From positions 2,790,001-2,854,000 of the forward strand of contig NZ_OY764327.1 of the NCBI RefSeq assembly GCF_963668385.1: a stretch of DNA of 64,000 bases, written 5' to 3'. The stretch comes from an uncultured Carboxylicivirga sp. (lineage in GTDB: Bacteria; Bacteroidota; Bacteroidia; Bacteroidales; Marinilabiliaceae). Under the pieces are notes generated by a model. It was not told where the DNA came from. It did no database searches and saw only the letters and a program-made list of their open reading frames with translations. Numbering within the stretch: the first letter of the stretch is position 1; the number at the start of each line of letters is the position of its first letter. Positions 53,338-62,100 of this stretch are shown piece after piece. Made by a program: the position numbers and the translations under genes.

Positions 53338-53673
53338 TAATTTGTTGTTTATTGCTCCAAATGAAGCAAATGTGTTTTTTATATTATCTCTTAAAGAAAT
53401 CTCAAGAGTTATTTGTCCCAATACGATTTGTCAATCAAACTCCTAATAAAAAATGCTTGTCGGAGTTTCAAATCTATTTGTCGGTCAGAATAAGTGAAAG
53501 TCCCGATTTGAGCGCCTTGTAAATCCTATATTTTGTTCACGTTTGAAAATCAATTCTAAAAGGTACACAAGCTGATCAAGTTAAAAGTTTCAAGTTCCGT
53601 GGACTTTTCAAAAACCAATATCTAAACATCCAAATTAAGCTAAACTTCGTAAACCCGCCACAATAAATTATAA
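53335..53673. other. Cassette 14: second copy of the non-coding cassette
   Basis: Same 340-base sequence as cassette 3, about 8 kb away. No ORF seen. Perfect identity suggests a recent duplication by excision and reintegration. Confidence 0.78.
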
Positions 53674-53796
53674 CGTTTGCTGGATGAAGTCGTGACGCGT
53701 TAGTCGTGGTGTCGTGTCACCCGATAGGGGGACTAAGACGGTAGACTAAGGTGTCAGGACGAGCAAAGCGCGCCATGCTTTATTTCCAGCGTGTTG
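53671..53796 (-). repeat. attC-like site 15
   Basis: Consensus type with GTGACGCG for GTGGCGCG. Confidence 0.85.
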
Positions 53797-54261
53797 CCAC
53801 CCGTTATTTCTTAATTTTATATAAATATTCAATCTTGTTAATGTCAAGATAATATTTGTCAGTTTTAGGTATTCTGCTGTCACTGTCAGGTATGTATCTG
53901 TCAGTCTCAGGTACGTCACTGTCACTGTCAGGTATGTATCTGTCAGTCTCAGGTACGCCACTGTCACTGTCAGGTATGCATCTGCCAGTCTCAGGTACGC
54001 CACTGTCACTGTCAGGTATGCATCTGTCAGTCTCAGGTACGCCACTGTCACTGTCAGGTATGCATCTGTCAGTCTCAGGTACGCTGCTGTCACTGTCAGG
54101 TATGCATCTGCCAGTCTCAAGTACGCCACTGTCACTGCCAGGTATGCATCTGTCAGTCTCAGGTACGCTGCTGTCACTGTCAGGTATGAATCTGCTAGTC
54201 TCAGGTACGCTACTGTCACTGTCAGGTATGTATCTGTCAGTTTCAGGTACGCTGCTGTCAC
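53746..54261 (-). CDS. Cassette 15: possible heptad-repeat protein (doubtful)
   Basis: A 171-residue minus-strand frame made almost wholly of AYLxLTx / AYLTVTx heptads. It starts at GTG within the repeat and stops inside attC site 15. The plus strand is equally open. Treat as possible, not established. Confidence 0.25.
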   Translation of the reverse strand: MTAAYLKLTDTYLTVTVAYLRLADSYLTVTAAYLRLTDAYLAVTVAYLRLADAYLTVTAAYLRLTDAYLTVTVAYLRLTDAYLTVTVAYLRLADAYLTVTVAYLRLTDTYLTVTVTYLRLTDTYLTVTAEYLKLTNIILTLTRLNIYIKLRNNGWQHAGNKAWRALLVLTP

Positions 54262-54290
54262 TATCAGGTATGCATCTATCAGTCTCAGTT
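53858..54290. repeat. Cassette 15 minisatellite: 21/42-bp repeat, second sequence family
   Basis: About ten 42-bp units, each of two 21-bp halves ending TCAG (GTACGCCACTGTCACTGTCA, GTATGCATCTGTCAGTCTCA). Period and junction motif match cassettes 12 and 17 though the sequence differs. The minus frame (GTG 54261 to 53746) reads heptads such as AYLRLTDAYLTVTV; the plus frame (53856-54467) reads SGMHLSVSGTPLSL. Confidence 0.85.
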
Positions 54291-54388
54291 ATGCTACCGT
54301 TACAGTCTGAATTGTATCAGCTTATCAGTAGTTTGTTACGTTTGTTTTATGAAAACAAAATTAGTGTCACAGATGCTCTAATGGGTGG

Positions 54389-54514
54389 CAACGTTTGCTG
54401 GATGAAGTCGTGGCGCGTTAGTCTTGGTGTCGAGGCACCCGATAGGGGGACAAAGACGGTAGACTAAGGTGTCAGGACGAGCCGAGCGAGCCATGCTTTA
54501 TTTCCAGCGTGTTG
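54389..54514 (-). repeat. attC-like site 16
   Basis: Consensus type with several substitutions (GTCTTGGTGTCGAGGCACC, GAGCCGAGCGAGCCATG). Confidence 0.85.
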
Positions 54515-54521
54515 GGGTTTG

Positions 54522-55139
54522 TTATTTATTTGATCTGAACAATTCAAAATCACAAATATTGTCTTTGTAATAGAACTCGAATTGAATATTTTTTTCTTGT
54601 AATTGTCTGAATTGATAAATGATTCTGCTACTAAACCAACAGTATTCATTTGTTATAAAACAAAGATTATTAAAATTCAGAATTATCCAGTTCTTGTTTA
54701 GGTCGTAAGTATTTCCGAATTTGTCTTTATAAATATTGTTTGCTAATAAAGACTTTATATCTATTATTTGTTGTTCCTGTCCTGAAACAGTACGTATTAA
54801 TTTTTTAATTTGAATTTCATATGTCTGTTGAGCATTAAAAACAATACTGTCTTTGTAGGATTCCAGAATTTCAAGGCTGATTGATGAATCATTTATTTTT
54901 AAATTGAGATGATTTTGATTAAGTCTCCATGATCCATAATCAGTTTCTATTTTAAGAGGTCCTTGAAAATTATTAATGTGTCCAATATTTAATTCTCCAT
55001 TCTTTTTGAAGTCTAACAAAACAAAATAATTATCAAATGTCTCACCAAGCCAAATTCCTTGTAATTTATTGTCAACTTGGCTAAAACTATTAAGCCAAGC
55101 GAATATTATGAAGATTAAAATGGAAAATTTCTTTTTCAT
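54522..55139 (-). CDS. Cassette 16: secreted lipocalin-like protein
   Basis: A 205-residue protein with a signal peptide (FSILIFIIFAWLNSFSQ). LQGIWLGETFDNYFVLLDF and DYGSWRLNQNHLNLKIN resemble lipocalin-like small beta-barrels. Ends TTGGGGTTT and AAACCCCAA are complementary. Confidence 0.7.
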   Translation of the reverse strand: MKKKFSILIFIIFAWLNSFSQVDNKLQGIWLGETFDNYFVLLDFKKNGELNIGHINNFQGPLKIETDYGSWRLNQNHLNLKINDSSISLEILESYKDSIVFNAQQTYEIQIKKLIRTVSGQEQQIIDIKSLLANNIYKDKFGNTYDLNKNWIILNFNNLCFITNEYCWFSSRIIYQFRQLQEKNIQFEFYYKDNICDFELFRSNK

Positions 55140-55176
55140 TTAAAGTTTAATGTGCAGTAATTTCTATAATAAACCC

Positions 55177-55302
55177 CAACGTTTGCTGGATGAAGTCGTG
55201 GCGCATTAGTCGTGGTGTCGTGTCACCCGATAGGGGGACTAAGACGGTAGACTAAGGTGTCAGGACGAGCAAAGCGCGCCATGCTTTATTTCCAGCATGT
55301 TG
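55177..55302 (-). repeat. attC-like site 17
   Basis: Consensus type with CCAGCATGTTG in place of CCAGCGTGTTG. Confidence 0.85.
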
Positions 55303-55686
55303 GCACCCGTTATTTTTTTGTATAATATAATTATTCACCGTGTCCCATAGGATAGCATGTGATGATGTCAGGATAGATACTAATTGTTTCAGGATGGCAT
55401 GTGATGATGTCAGGATAGATACTAATTGTTTCAGGATAGCATGTGATGATGTCAGGATAGATACTAATTGTTTCAGGATAGCATGTGATGATGTCAGGAT
55501 AGATACTAATTGTTTTAGGATAGCATGTGATGATGTCAGGATAGATACTAATTGTTTCAGGATAGTATGTGATGATATCAGGATAGATGCTAATTGTCTC
55601 AGGATAGTATGTGATAGTCCCAATACAGATGCTAAAGATCCAATGATAGACTTAGAACGTATAAGTGTTAATGTTAACTTTTTCAA
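55252..55686 (-). CDS. Cassette 17: possible heptad-repeat protein (doubtful)
   Basis: A 144-residue frame equal to that of cassette 12 plus 28 residues; TTG start and end inside attC site 17. The expansion keeps the frame, but 42-bp units always would. Confidence 0.3.
   Translation of the reverse strand: MKKLTLTLIRSKSIIGSLASVLGLSHTILRQLASILISSHTILKQLVSILTSSHAILKQLVSILTSSHAILKQLVSILTSSHAILKQLVSILTSSHAILKQLVSILTSSHAILWDTVNNYIIQKNNGCQHAGNKAWRALLVLTP
55349..55624. repeat. Cassette 17 minisatellite: expanded copy of cassette 12
   Basis: Same 42-bp repeat and flanks as cassette 12 but with two extra units (six against four); one unit has GATGGC for GATAGC. Direct evidence of repeat-number change between sister cassettes. 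Confidence 0.88.
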
Positions 55687-55767
55687 GGTAATTCTAATTG
55701 GTAAAAAGATGGATACTGAAAATTGATCATTGTCTCTTGCTATTTAAATGTATGCACTAATGGGTGC

Positions 55768-55956
55768 CAACGTTTGGCTAGATGAAGCGATTGGCAATTT
55801 AACGAACCAAACCTTCCAAAACTCCAATGAGCCAAATCTTTTATTTGTTTTTATCTTTTTAATTTCTAAAGCCAAATCAAAGATTTGGCGGTGGTCAATT
55901 ACCCTACCTAACTTCCAAAAACTCACGAACGCCAATTGCTTTATACTAGCGTGTTG
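55768..55956 (-). repeat. attC-like site 18 (long, with hairpin insert)
   Basis: Arms GCGATTGGCAATTTAACG and ACGAACGCCAATTGCTT. The loop contains the same sequence with GCCAAATCTTTTATTTG and AAATCAAAGATTTGGC as site 2. Confidence 0.78.
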
Positions 55957-55967
55957 GCACCAGTACT

Positions 55968-56867
55968 TTATTCCTGCACTTCATAATCATCAATTACCCC
56001 ATTAATTGTAAAAGGGTTAGGGTCAATATAATCTCTTCTCTGAAAAGCGTCTGCATTAACTTGATTATTGTACTTATGAATAGTTGAATAATAGAAATAC
56101 TCTCTTTTCTTATTATCGAATGCTCTTTTAACATTAAAATTTGTAATTGATTCAAGAGCAAATTTAGCAACACTTAATGCGGGTTGTTCACGATGAATAA
56201 TCCTTAAAATATACCTAAAGAACGAAAGCATAGAGGATAATAAAATCAAATAAACAGGAATAATAATAAGTAGTGATACAATGCTTAAAATCAGTCCTGT
56301 TAAACTAAAATAGAGATAGGATATCACAACAAGTATAATCCCAACAATTGGGAGTGATAGTAAAAGTGTCTTCAGAAACCAATCTGAACAGTCCCAGAAT
56401 ACTTGCAACCTTTTTCCTCCATTAAGCTTGATGCAAAAAAGATTATTATCAATCGCTTCAGAGTAGTTCTCAATTTCTGCTTTGGAGTCTTTGCCACATT
56501 TTTCTATCGATTTTTTAAAGTTTGTGTATTTCTTAGCAAATCTATTTTCAAAGCTTTCAATGTATTTGATAATATTCTCAGCACTATACTCTCCACTAAA
56601 ATGATAAATTTCTAAGTTATCAGGGATTTGATTTATTCCCAAGTAAGCTATAAAAATGAATGGTATCAGAATAAAAACATACAATGTATTCAACAGGATA
56701 GTCCAATATAAATCAGAGCCACTTACAAGTAAATCCGAATTTACTTTACTCACCGTATCAATTGATTCTGTAGGTATATTTGCAAATACACAGATTGAGC
56801 AAAACACTAACGTTAAAAGGAATAGAAATCTGGTCGAAATAAAAGTGTATTTCTTTGATGTAATCAT
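55968..56867 (-). CDS. Cassette 18: multi-pass membrane protein
   Basis: A 299-residue protein with a signal-type start (FLFLLTLVFCSICVFAN) and about four membrane helices (TILLNTLYVFILIPFIFIAY, LLLSLPIVGIILVVISYLYF and others). A soluble loop lies between them. Family unknown. Ends TTGGCACCAGTAC and GTATTGGTGCCAA are complementary. This is the cassette nearest the array's upstream end. Confidence 0.72.
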   Translation of the reverse strand: MITSKKYTFISTRFLFLLTLVFCSICVFANIPTESIDTVSKVNSDLLVSGSDLYWTILLNTLYVFILIPFIFIAYLGINQIPDNLEIYHFSGEYSAENIIKYIESFENRFAKKYTNFKKSIEKCGKDSKAEIENYSEAIDNNLFCIKLNGGKRLQVFWDCSDWFLKTLLLSLPIVGIILVVISYLYFSLTGLILSIVSLLIIIPVYLILLSSMLSFFRYILRIIHREQPALSVAKFALESITNFNVKRAFDNKKREYFYYSTIHKYNNQVNADAFQRRDYIDPNPFTINGVIDDYEVQE

Positions 56868-56922
56868 AAAATCTGGATATCTAAATATTTATCTGTTGTA
56901 ACCGTTGCGTTTGTATTGGTGC

Positions 56923-57045
56923 CAACGGTAAGTATAAGAATAGTAGCCGATTGCGTGGCACTTTCCTGTCAAGTTACAGGAAAGCTGAAGCGGGCTACAA
57001 CCCTTGAATTCACTACTATCCCGGCTATTATTTTTATTCATCGTA
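56923..57045 (-). repeat. Site 19: truncated attC or attI-proximal boundary
   Basis: CAACGGTAAGTATAAGAATAG starts the site. ATAGTAG pairs with CTACTAT, GTAGCC with GGGCTAC, and a perfect CTTTCCTGT-caagtt-ACAGGAAAG palindrome lies at 56961-56984. No GTT(A/G) outer end is present on the right, so the upstream half looks lost. A tandem TTTCTAACGCA lies just beyond (57096-57119). The rest of 56868-57218 holds no gene. Confidence 0.5.
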
Positions 57046-57218
57046 AAAAATCACATTCAGCTATCAATCAATATGTTTGCATCTTGCCTTGCCAGTTTCT
57101 AACGCATTTCTAACGCATTTTTTGTTTTAACTCAATCTTTTATCTTAGTTCAATCTATCTTTTTTAATCACCATAAATTCACAAACAGTTTCGCAAAACC
57201 AATCGGCACATTCACAAA

Positions 57219-57713
57219 CTAGCTTGCCTTTTTTTTCTTCTTGACACTTACAGATTCTGTTCTTTGTTCCAATTCCTCTTTTTTTGAGTTATCCAACTCA
57301 CTTTTTAATGCCCCAATCTGCTCGCTCATTATCTTAGCTTCAGCTCGCTCTTTTTCATAGAGCATTTTATAAAGCTCTAATTCTCTCTTTGTGGTGGATA
57401 GCTCTTGCTTTAGTTGGTTGAATGCAATACTCTCTTCTTTTACCTCATTAATAATTGCGCTACCAACCTGATATTTATTTGATGATTCCTCAATAATTAG
57501 CATCTCCCCCTTACCTGTAACCACCCAATCCATGCTCAATTCAGGGTATGCGCTCATTATCTTTTTTTGAGCATAAGTCCCTACTGCATTGGGATTACTG
57601 CAATATGAATTACTCAGCCCACAACTTTTTTCGAAGCGATGGATTGTAATACCCAAATGCTCGGTTGCAAACTGAACTAATCTTTTCTTCATATCTCCCT
57701 GTTCCTCTGCCAT
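57219..57713 (-). CDS. CI-like HTH repressor with coiled-coil tail
   Basis: A 164-residue protein. Residues 1-70 form a phage-repressor-type HTH ending in the common SMDWVVTGKGEML segment. Residues 95-150 form a coiled coil and the tail is Lys-rich (VSVKKKKKAS). It diverges from the small HTH gene at 57955, the usual repressor/Cro arrangement of a mobile element, and should control that element's genes from the 241-base intergenic region. Confidence 0.75.
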   Translation of the reverse strand: MAEEQGDMKKRLVQFATEHLGITIHRFEKSCGLSNSYCSNPNAVGTYAQKKIMSAYPELSMDWVVTGKGEMLIIEESSNKYQVGSAIINEVKEESIAFNQLKQELSTTKRELELYKMLYEKERAEAKIMSEQIGALKSELDNSKKEELEQRTESVSVKKKKKAS

Positions 57714-57748
57714 ATAAAACTACAACTCCATTTTTTACCGCAATTATT

Positions 57749-57954
57749 TAGAATTATATTTAGAACTTTCGCAAATAATTCTAATTTTGCAGCACTGATT
57801 AAATAATTACCGCAACAAAGTTACAGAATATTTCTGCAATAGCAAGACTATCTTGCTGTAATATTCAAGAATGATGGTGTAATAGTTGATTATCAGTGCA
57901 ATTAAACATCTAAATAATATTTAGAATTATTCTTAAAACTTTAAATTTTAATTA
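57749..57954. promoter_or_regulatory. Divergent operator/promoter region
   Basis: Repeated TTAGAATTAT-type elements occur at both ends (near 57749, 57774 inverted and 57918). A palindrome AGCAAG-actat-CTTGCT lies at 57841-57857 in the middle. Likely binding sites of the divergent regulators. Confidence 0.55.
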
Positions 57955-58209
57955 ATGGCAACATTTAGAGAACATTATCAGGCTATACCAAGCAAAAAAG
58001 CAGTAACCCCGAAACAGAAGTTCATTGATGATATTTGCGAAGCGACTAAAAAGTGTGAGAAAACAGTAAGATGTTGGATTGCAGAAACACAAAAACCTGA
58101 AGCACTTGCACGAAGCATCATTTCAGAAAGATTAAACATTTCAACAAAGGAGCTTTTTCCAAGTGAAAACTACACCTACGTAAGAAGACAAACCCCTGCT
58201 ACCGAATAA
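57955..58209 (+). CDS. Small HTH protein, Cro/excisionase-like
   Basis: An 84-residue protein with a central helix-turn-helix-like region (FIDDICEATKKCEKTVRCWI). First gene of the rightward operon facing the CI-like repressor, so probably an early regulator. Ends 2 bases before the next start. Confidence 0.65.
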   Translation: MATFREHYQAIPSKKAVTPKQKFIDDICEATKKCEKTVRCWIAETQKPEALARSIISERLNISTKELFPSENYTYVRRQTPATE

Positions 58210-58211
58210 TC

Positions 58212-58430
58212 ATGAAGACCAGTACTATTTGTGATTTATCAACGAAGAAATGGCTGAATTTATCTGAGGCTGTTACCTATTTGGGGTTTGGCTCTAAAAA
58301 CACTTTTCAGCAATGGAGAGAAAAGGGTTTTCTCTCATTCTACAAACCCGGTAACACCATACTTTATAAACGAACAGACCTTGACAAGTTTGTTGAAAAG
58401 TTTAGGCATGAAGAATTTCCCAACAATTAA
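58212..58430 (+). CDS. Excisionase-type HTH (helix-turn-helix 17-like) protein
   Basis: A 72-residue protein: KWLNLSEAVTYLGFGSKNTF, then WREKGFLSFYKPGNTILYKR and LDKFVEKF. This is the MerR-like winged fold of Bacteroidota excisionase/HTH_17 proteins. Role in excision or in replication control of the element. Confidence 0.75.
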   Translation: MKTSTICDLSTKKWLNLSEAVTYLGFGSKNTFQQWREKGFLSFYKPGNTILYKRTDLDKFVEKFRHEEFPNN

Positions 58431-58433
58431 GCT

Positions 58434-58745
58434 ATGATAATATACCTCTCAGGAATTGACCACGATACGGATATAAAAGAAATCGACAGGCTTAAAATAA
58501 AACTCTTCAACTTGGGATGCACCGTAGTTTCTCCCGAAGAAAAGACGCTCAATAAATTAAGTTGGTCGGAAAATTTACGATTACGATTAGGCTTCATTCA
58601 AAGTAGCAATGCCATTTACATGTTACCAAATTGGAAAGACAGCATATTGGCTCGGATTGAACTTACGGCTGCAATGGATGATAAATTACCTCTATGCTTC
58701 TCTCCCGAAGATATAAGAGATTTAATAACCACCCTTGATGATTAG
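58434..58745 (+). CDS. DUF4406-like (nucleoside deoxyribosyltransferase-fold) protein
   Basis: A 103-residue protein starting IIYLSGIDHDTDIKEI with a Rossmann-like pattern and WKDSILARIELTAAMDD, as in DUF4406 proteins. They are common on phages and related to nucleoside 2-deoxyribosyltransferases. The catalytic Glu context (RIELTAA) is kept. Function in the element is unknown. Confidence 0.7.
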   Translation: MIIYLSGIDHDTDIKEIDRLKIKLFNLGCTVVSPEEKTLNKLSWSENLRLRLGFIQSSNAIYMLPNWKDSILARIELTAAMDDKLPLCFSPEDIRDLITTLDD

Positions 58746-58808
58746 CAAATGGTTCTAAATGGAGTTGTACAAGGGCAGCTCCATTTATTTAATCTAAAAT
58801 TCAAAACT

Positions 58809-59102
58809 ATGAAAGAAGCTCTACCACCAAATACAGTCTCAAAACTCTTTTACTTCGATAGCAGAATAAGAAGCTTTTACGAGAAACACAACTTCAAGTC
58901 CGTTCCTTTTGATGGACGCATGGTTCAGGAAATGATTGAAGCATCACAAATCGAACTTTCAGAGTTATTTCTCAAAATATGGGGTTCATCAATGGGTTAT
59001 CACTTATTGGATAAATTCTATGATAATCGGGGGAATATTTACGAGTTCTTTATGTGTCTCGATAGTCAGAATCGTCAATTACTTACATCTAAAGACTGGT
59101 AA
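58809..59102 (+). CDS. Small protein of unknown function before the primase gene
   Basis: A 97-residue protein from ATG 58809 (upstream in-frame extension to 58749 lacks support). Helical, with FDGRMVQEMIEASQIELSEL. No family recognised. It abuts the primase gene (4 bases). Confidence 0.6.
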   Translation: MKEALPPNTVSKLFYFDSRIRSFYEKHNFKSVPFDGRMVQEMIEASQIELSELFLKIWGSSMGYHLLDKFYDNRGNIYEFFMCLDSQNRQLLTSKDW

Positions 59103-59105
59103 TTG

Positions 59106-62100
59106 ATGGATACAAACAGAGTTATAGACCACATTAATGGAGATATTCTTAGTGTTATTTCCAATTTCATTGAGCTGAAGAAATCAGGCACAAACTACAT
59201 GGCATGTTGTCCGTTTCATAACGAGAAAACTGCATCGTTGAGCGTTAACCCGGCAAAAGGCATATTCAAATGTTTTGGATGCAGCAAAGGTGGCAATGCC
59301 ATTGAGTTTGTAAAGGAACATGAGGGTGTTGATTTTAAGCAAGCGGTTGAGATTGCTGCAAAAAAGCTGAATATAGCTTTTGAATGGAAGAAAAGCACCA
59401 ATTTTGATGAAGCCAAACACAAACACATCGAAAGCCTACATATTGCTTGCAATATCGTGGAGCGTTTCTTTGCAGAAAACCTTAGTAATAAGGAAGCAGA
59501 GAAATACATCAAGAGCCGGAACTTCGTTATTCCTGAACACGGTAGTTTTGATGTTGGCTATGCTCCTAACGGCAATGCACTACTGACCTATGCCAGAGCC
59601 AATGGTGTTAAGACTGAGATATTGGAGGAAATTGGCGTATTGAAAAGCAACGACAAAGGCGTTTACGACTTCTTTAGAAACCGTTTAATCTTTCCTATTT
59701 CCAATTCAAGAGGTCAAACCATTGCCTTTGCCGGACGTGATTTAAACGAAAACTCCAAAGCAAAATACCTCAATTCTCCCGAAACAAGTATCTACGTTAA
59801 GGGAAATGAATTGTATGCGTTGAATGCAGCTCGATTTGCCATAAAAAATGAAGACCGTGCCTATTTAGTGGAAGGCTATCCTGATGTTCTTAGAATGCAC
59901 TCCATTGGTATTTATAATACGATTGCTTCATGCGGAACGGCTCTTACCATAGCGCAAGTTCAGTTACTTAAACGATATACCAACAAAACCACTTTGATAT
60001 TTGATGGCGATACTGCCGGATTACGAGCTACCGATAGAAATGCAGAACTACTTATTCAAAATGGCTTTCATGTTTCGGTAATTACCTTACCTGAAAAACA
60101 AGACCCCGATACATTATTCACCACCAAAGAGATGTTTCTTCAGCACAACAAACAACAAGCTGATTACATACTATTTAAAACAGCACAATACGCTCAAAAA
60201 TCCGTTTCCGACCCTGTTTTAAAGTCGGAAGCCATTAAGCGAATGAGTAAACTGATTGCCAATTACGACAAAACTAAACAAGAGGTTTATATCGAATTTG
60301 CAGCCGAACAGATTAAACCAAAGAAAGCATGGCAAGATGCTGTAAAGGAATTAACCCAAGATGAACCAAAACGCACCCATCAATACACCGTACCCAAAGA
60401 TGTTAGTCTGAATGATTTTAATCGTTGGGGTTTTTATGTGGAGAATAACTGTTACGTGTTCCGGAATAAAAAGGGTGATGATTTTGTAACGCATTCCAAC
60501 TTTGTAATGGCTCCCCTATTTCATATCGAAAGTCCCATTAATGCCAAACGATTATACGAAATTAAAAACCGCCACAATCTTGTTAAAATAATGGAGTTGC
60601 CTCAAAGGGATATGGTAAGCATAACTGCCTTTAAACTTCAAATAGAATCATTAGGTAACTTTCTTTGGACTGGTGGCGAAAGTGAATTGAATAAGCTCAA
60701 AGCATGGCTCTACGAAAAGACCAAAAGCTGCAAAGAAATCATGCAATTGGGTTGGCAAAAAGAGGGCTTCTTCTGTTGGGGTAATGGCATTTTTAATGGT
60801 GATGAATTTATTAAAGCTGATAAATACGGAATCGTTCAACATGGCAACCGATATTATTACATTCCTGCCTGTTCCGATATTTACGAAAGTGATGATACAC
60901 TTTTTGAATTTGAACGCCACTTCATACACAACGAGGGCAATATTACGCTTTATGAGTATGCGCAAAAATACACGGCTGTGTTTTCCAATAATGGCATTGT
61001 AACCCTATCGTTTTTCTTTGCCTGTTTGTTCTTGGACATTATTTCTAAACGCTTCGATAAGTTTCCAATCTTGAATATGTACGGACAGAAAGGTTCGGGT
61101 AAGAACACTTGTGCCGAAAGCATTCTTTACATGTTTGGACGAAAAGGAAAAGTACCCAACCTGCATAACTCCAGTAAGCCATCCATTGCTGACCATGTGG
61201 CTACAAGTGCCAATGCGGTTTGTGTGCTTGATGAATACCGGAACGATTTGGAAATGGAAAAGCGTGAGCTACTCAAAGGTTTTTGGGATAAGACCGGACG
61301 AACACGCATGAACATGGATAAGGACAAGAAAAAGGAAACCTCCAAAGTTAACCAGGGAATCATAGTCTGCGGACAGCAAATTGCAACCGCTGATATTGCG
61401 CTGTTCAGTAGGTTTATAGCACTTGGGTTTTCAAAAACAACCTTTTCTTTTGAGGATAAAAAGCTGTTTGAAGAACTGGAACAAATCAATAAACAGGGAT
61501 TAACACAGATTACTCACCAATTACTCAAGCATCGGGAAACCTTTCAAAAACTCTACAACAAAACCGTTGATGCAGTGAGCGACCAATTCAGAGAGCTGCT
61601 TGGCACAAGCACCGTTGAAACGCGAATTTTCAATAACTGGTTGACTATTGCTTCTGCTTATGCCACGGTTAGTCGAATTGTAGAACTGCCTTTTAAATAC
61701 GATGAAATCATTCAGCTTTTTGTGGATATGATGGTGGAACAAAACAAGGAAACTGCCCGAAACGATGATTTGGGTATCTTTTGGAAAACGGTACAATATC
61801 TTATCAGCTCCAATATTCTATTTCAAGAGGGAGATTATCGGATTGTTTATGCTGATAGAATCACAAGAACCTTTAAGGAAAATGGAAAATGGCAGCGAAG
61901 CGATATTGTATTCCCAAAACCTGAGAAGGTATTGTTCTTATCGGTAAGTAGGGTTTTTGGATTATATAAATCACAAGCTTTGCGTGAGGGCGATAAACCA
62001 CTACCCGATGCAACAGTTGAGTACTATCTTAAAAACAGTCCATCCTTCATCTGCGACACTAAAAAAGTGAGTTTTAAAAAGATGGATGCTAAAAGTGGTT

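Noticed and set aside
52249..54290. CRISPR array
   Set aside because: The repeats are continuous tandem 42-bp units with no unique spacers and no cas genes nearby.
53856..54467. 203-residue plus-strand protein of SGMHLSVSG repeats
   Set aside because: The 42-bp repeat leaves both strands open by arithmetic; the frame has a TTG start, crosses attC site 16 and opposes the array direction.
43142..57045. Insertion sequences or MITEs as explanation for the 125-bp repeats
   Set aside because: No transposase and no target-site duplications; instead the ends of every intervening segment are complementary to each other, which attC recombination explains.
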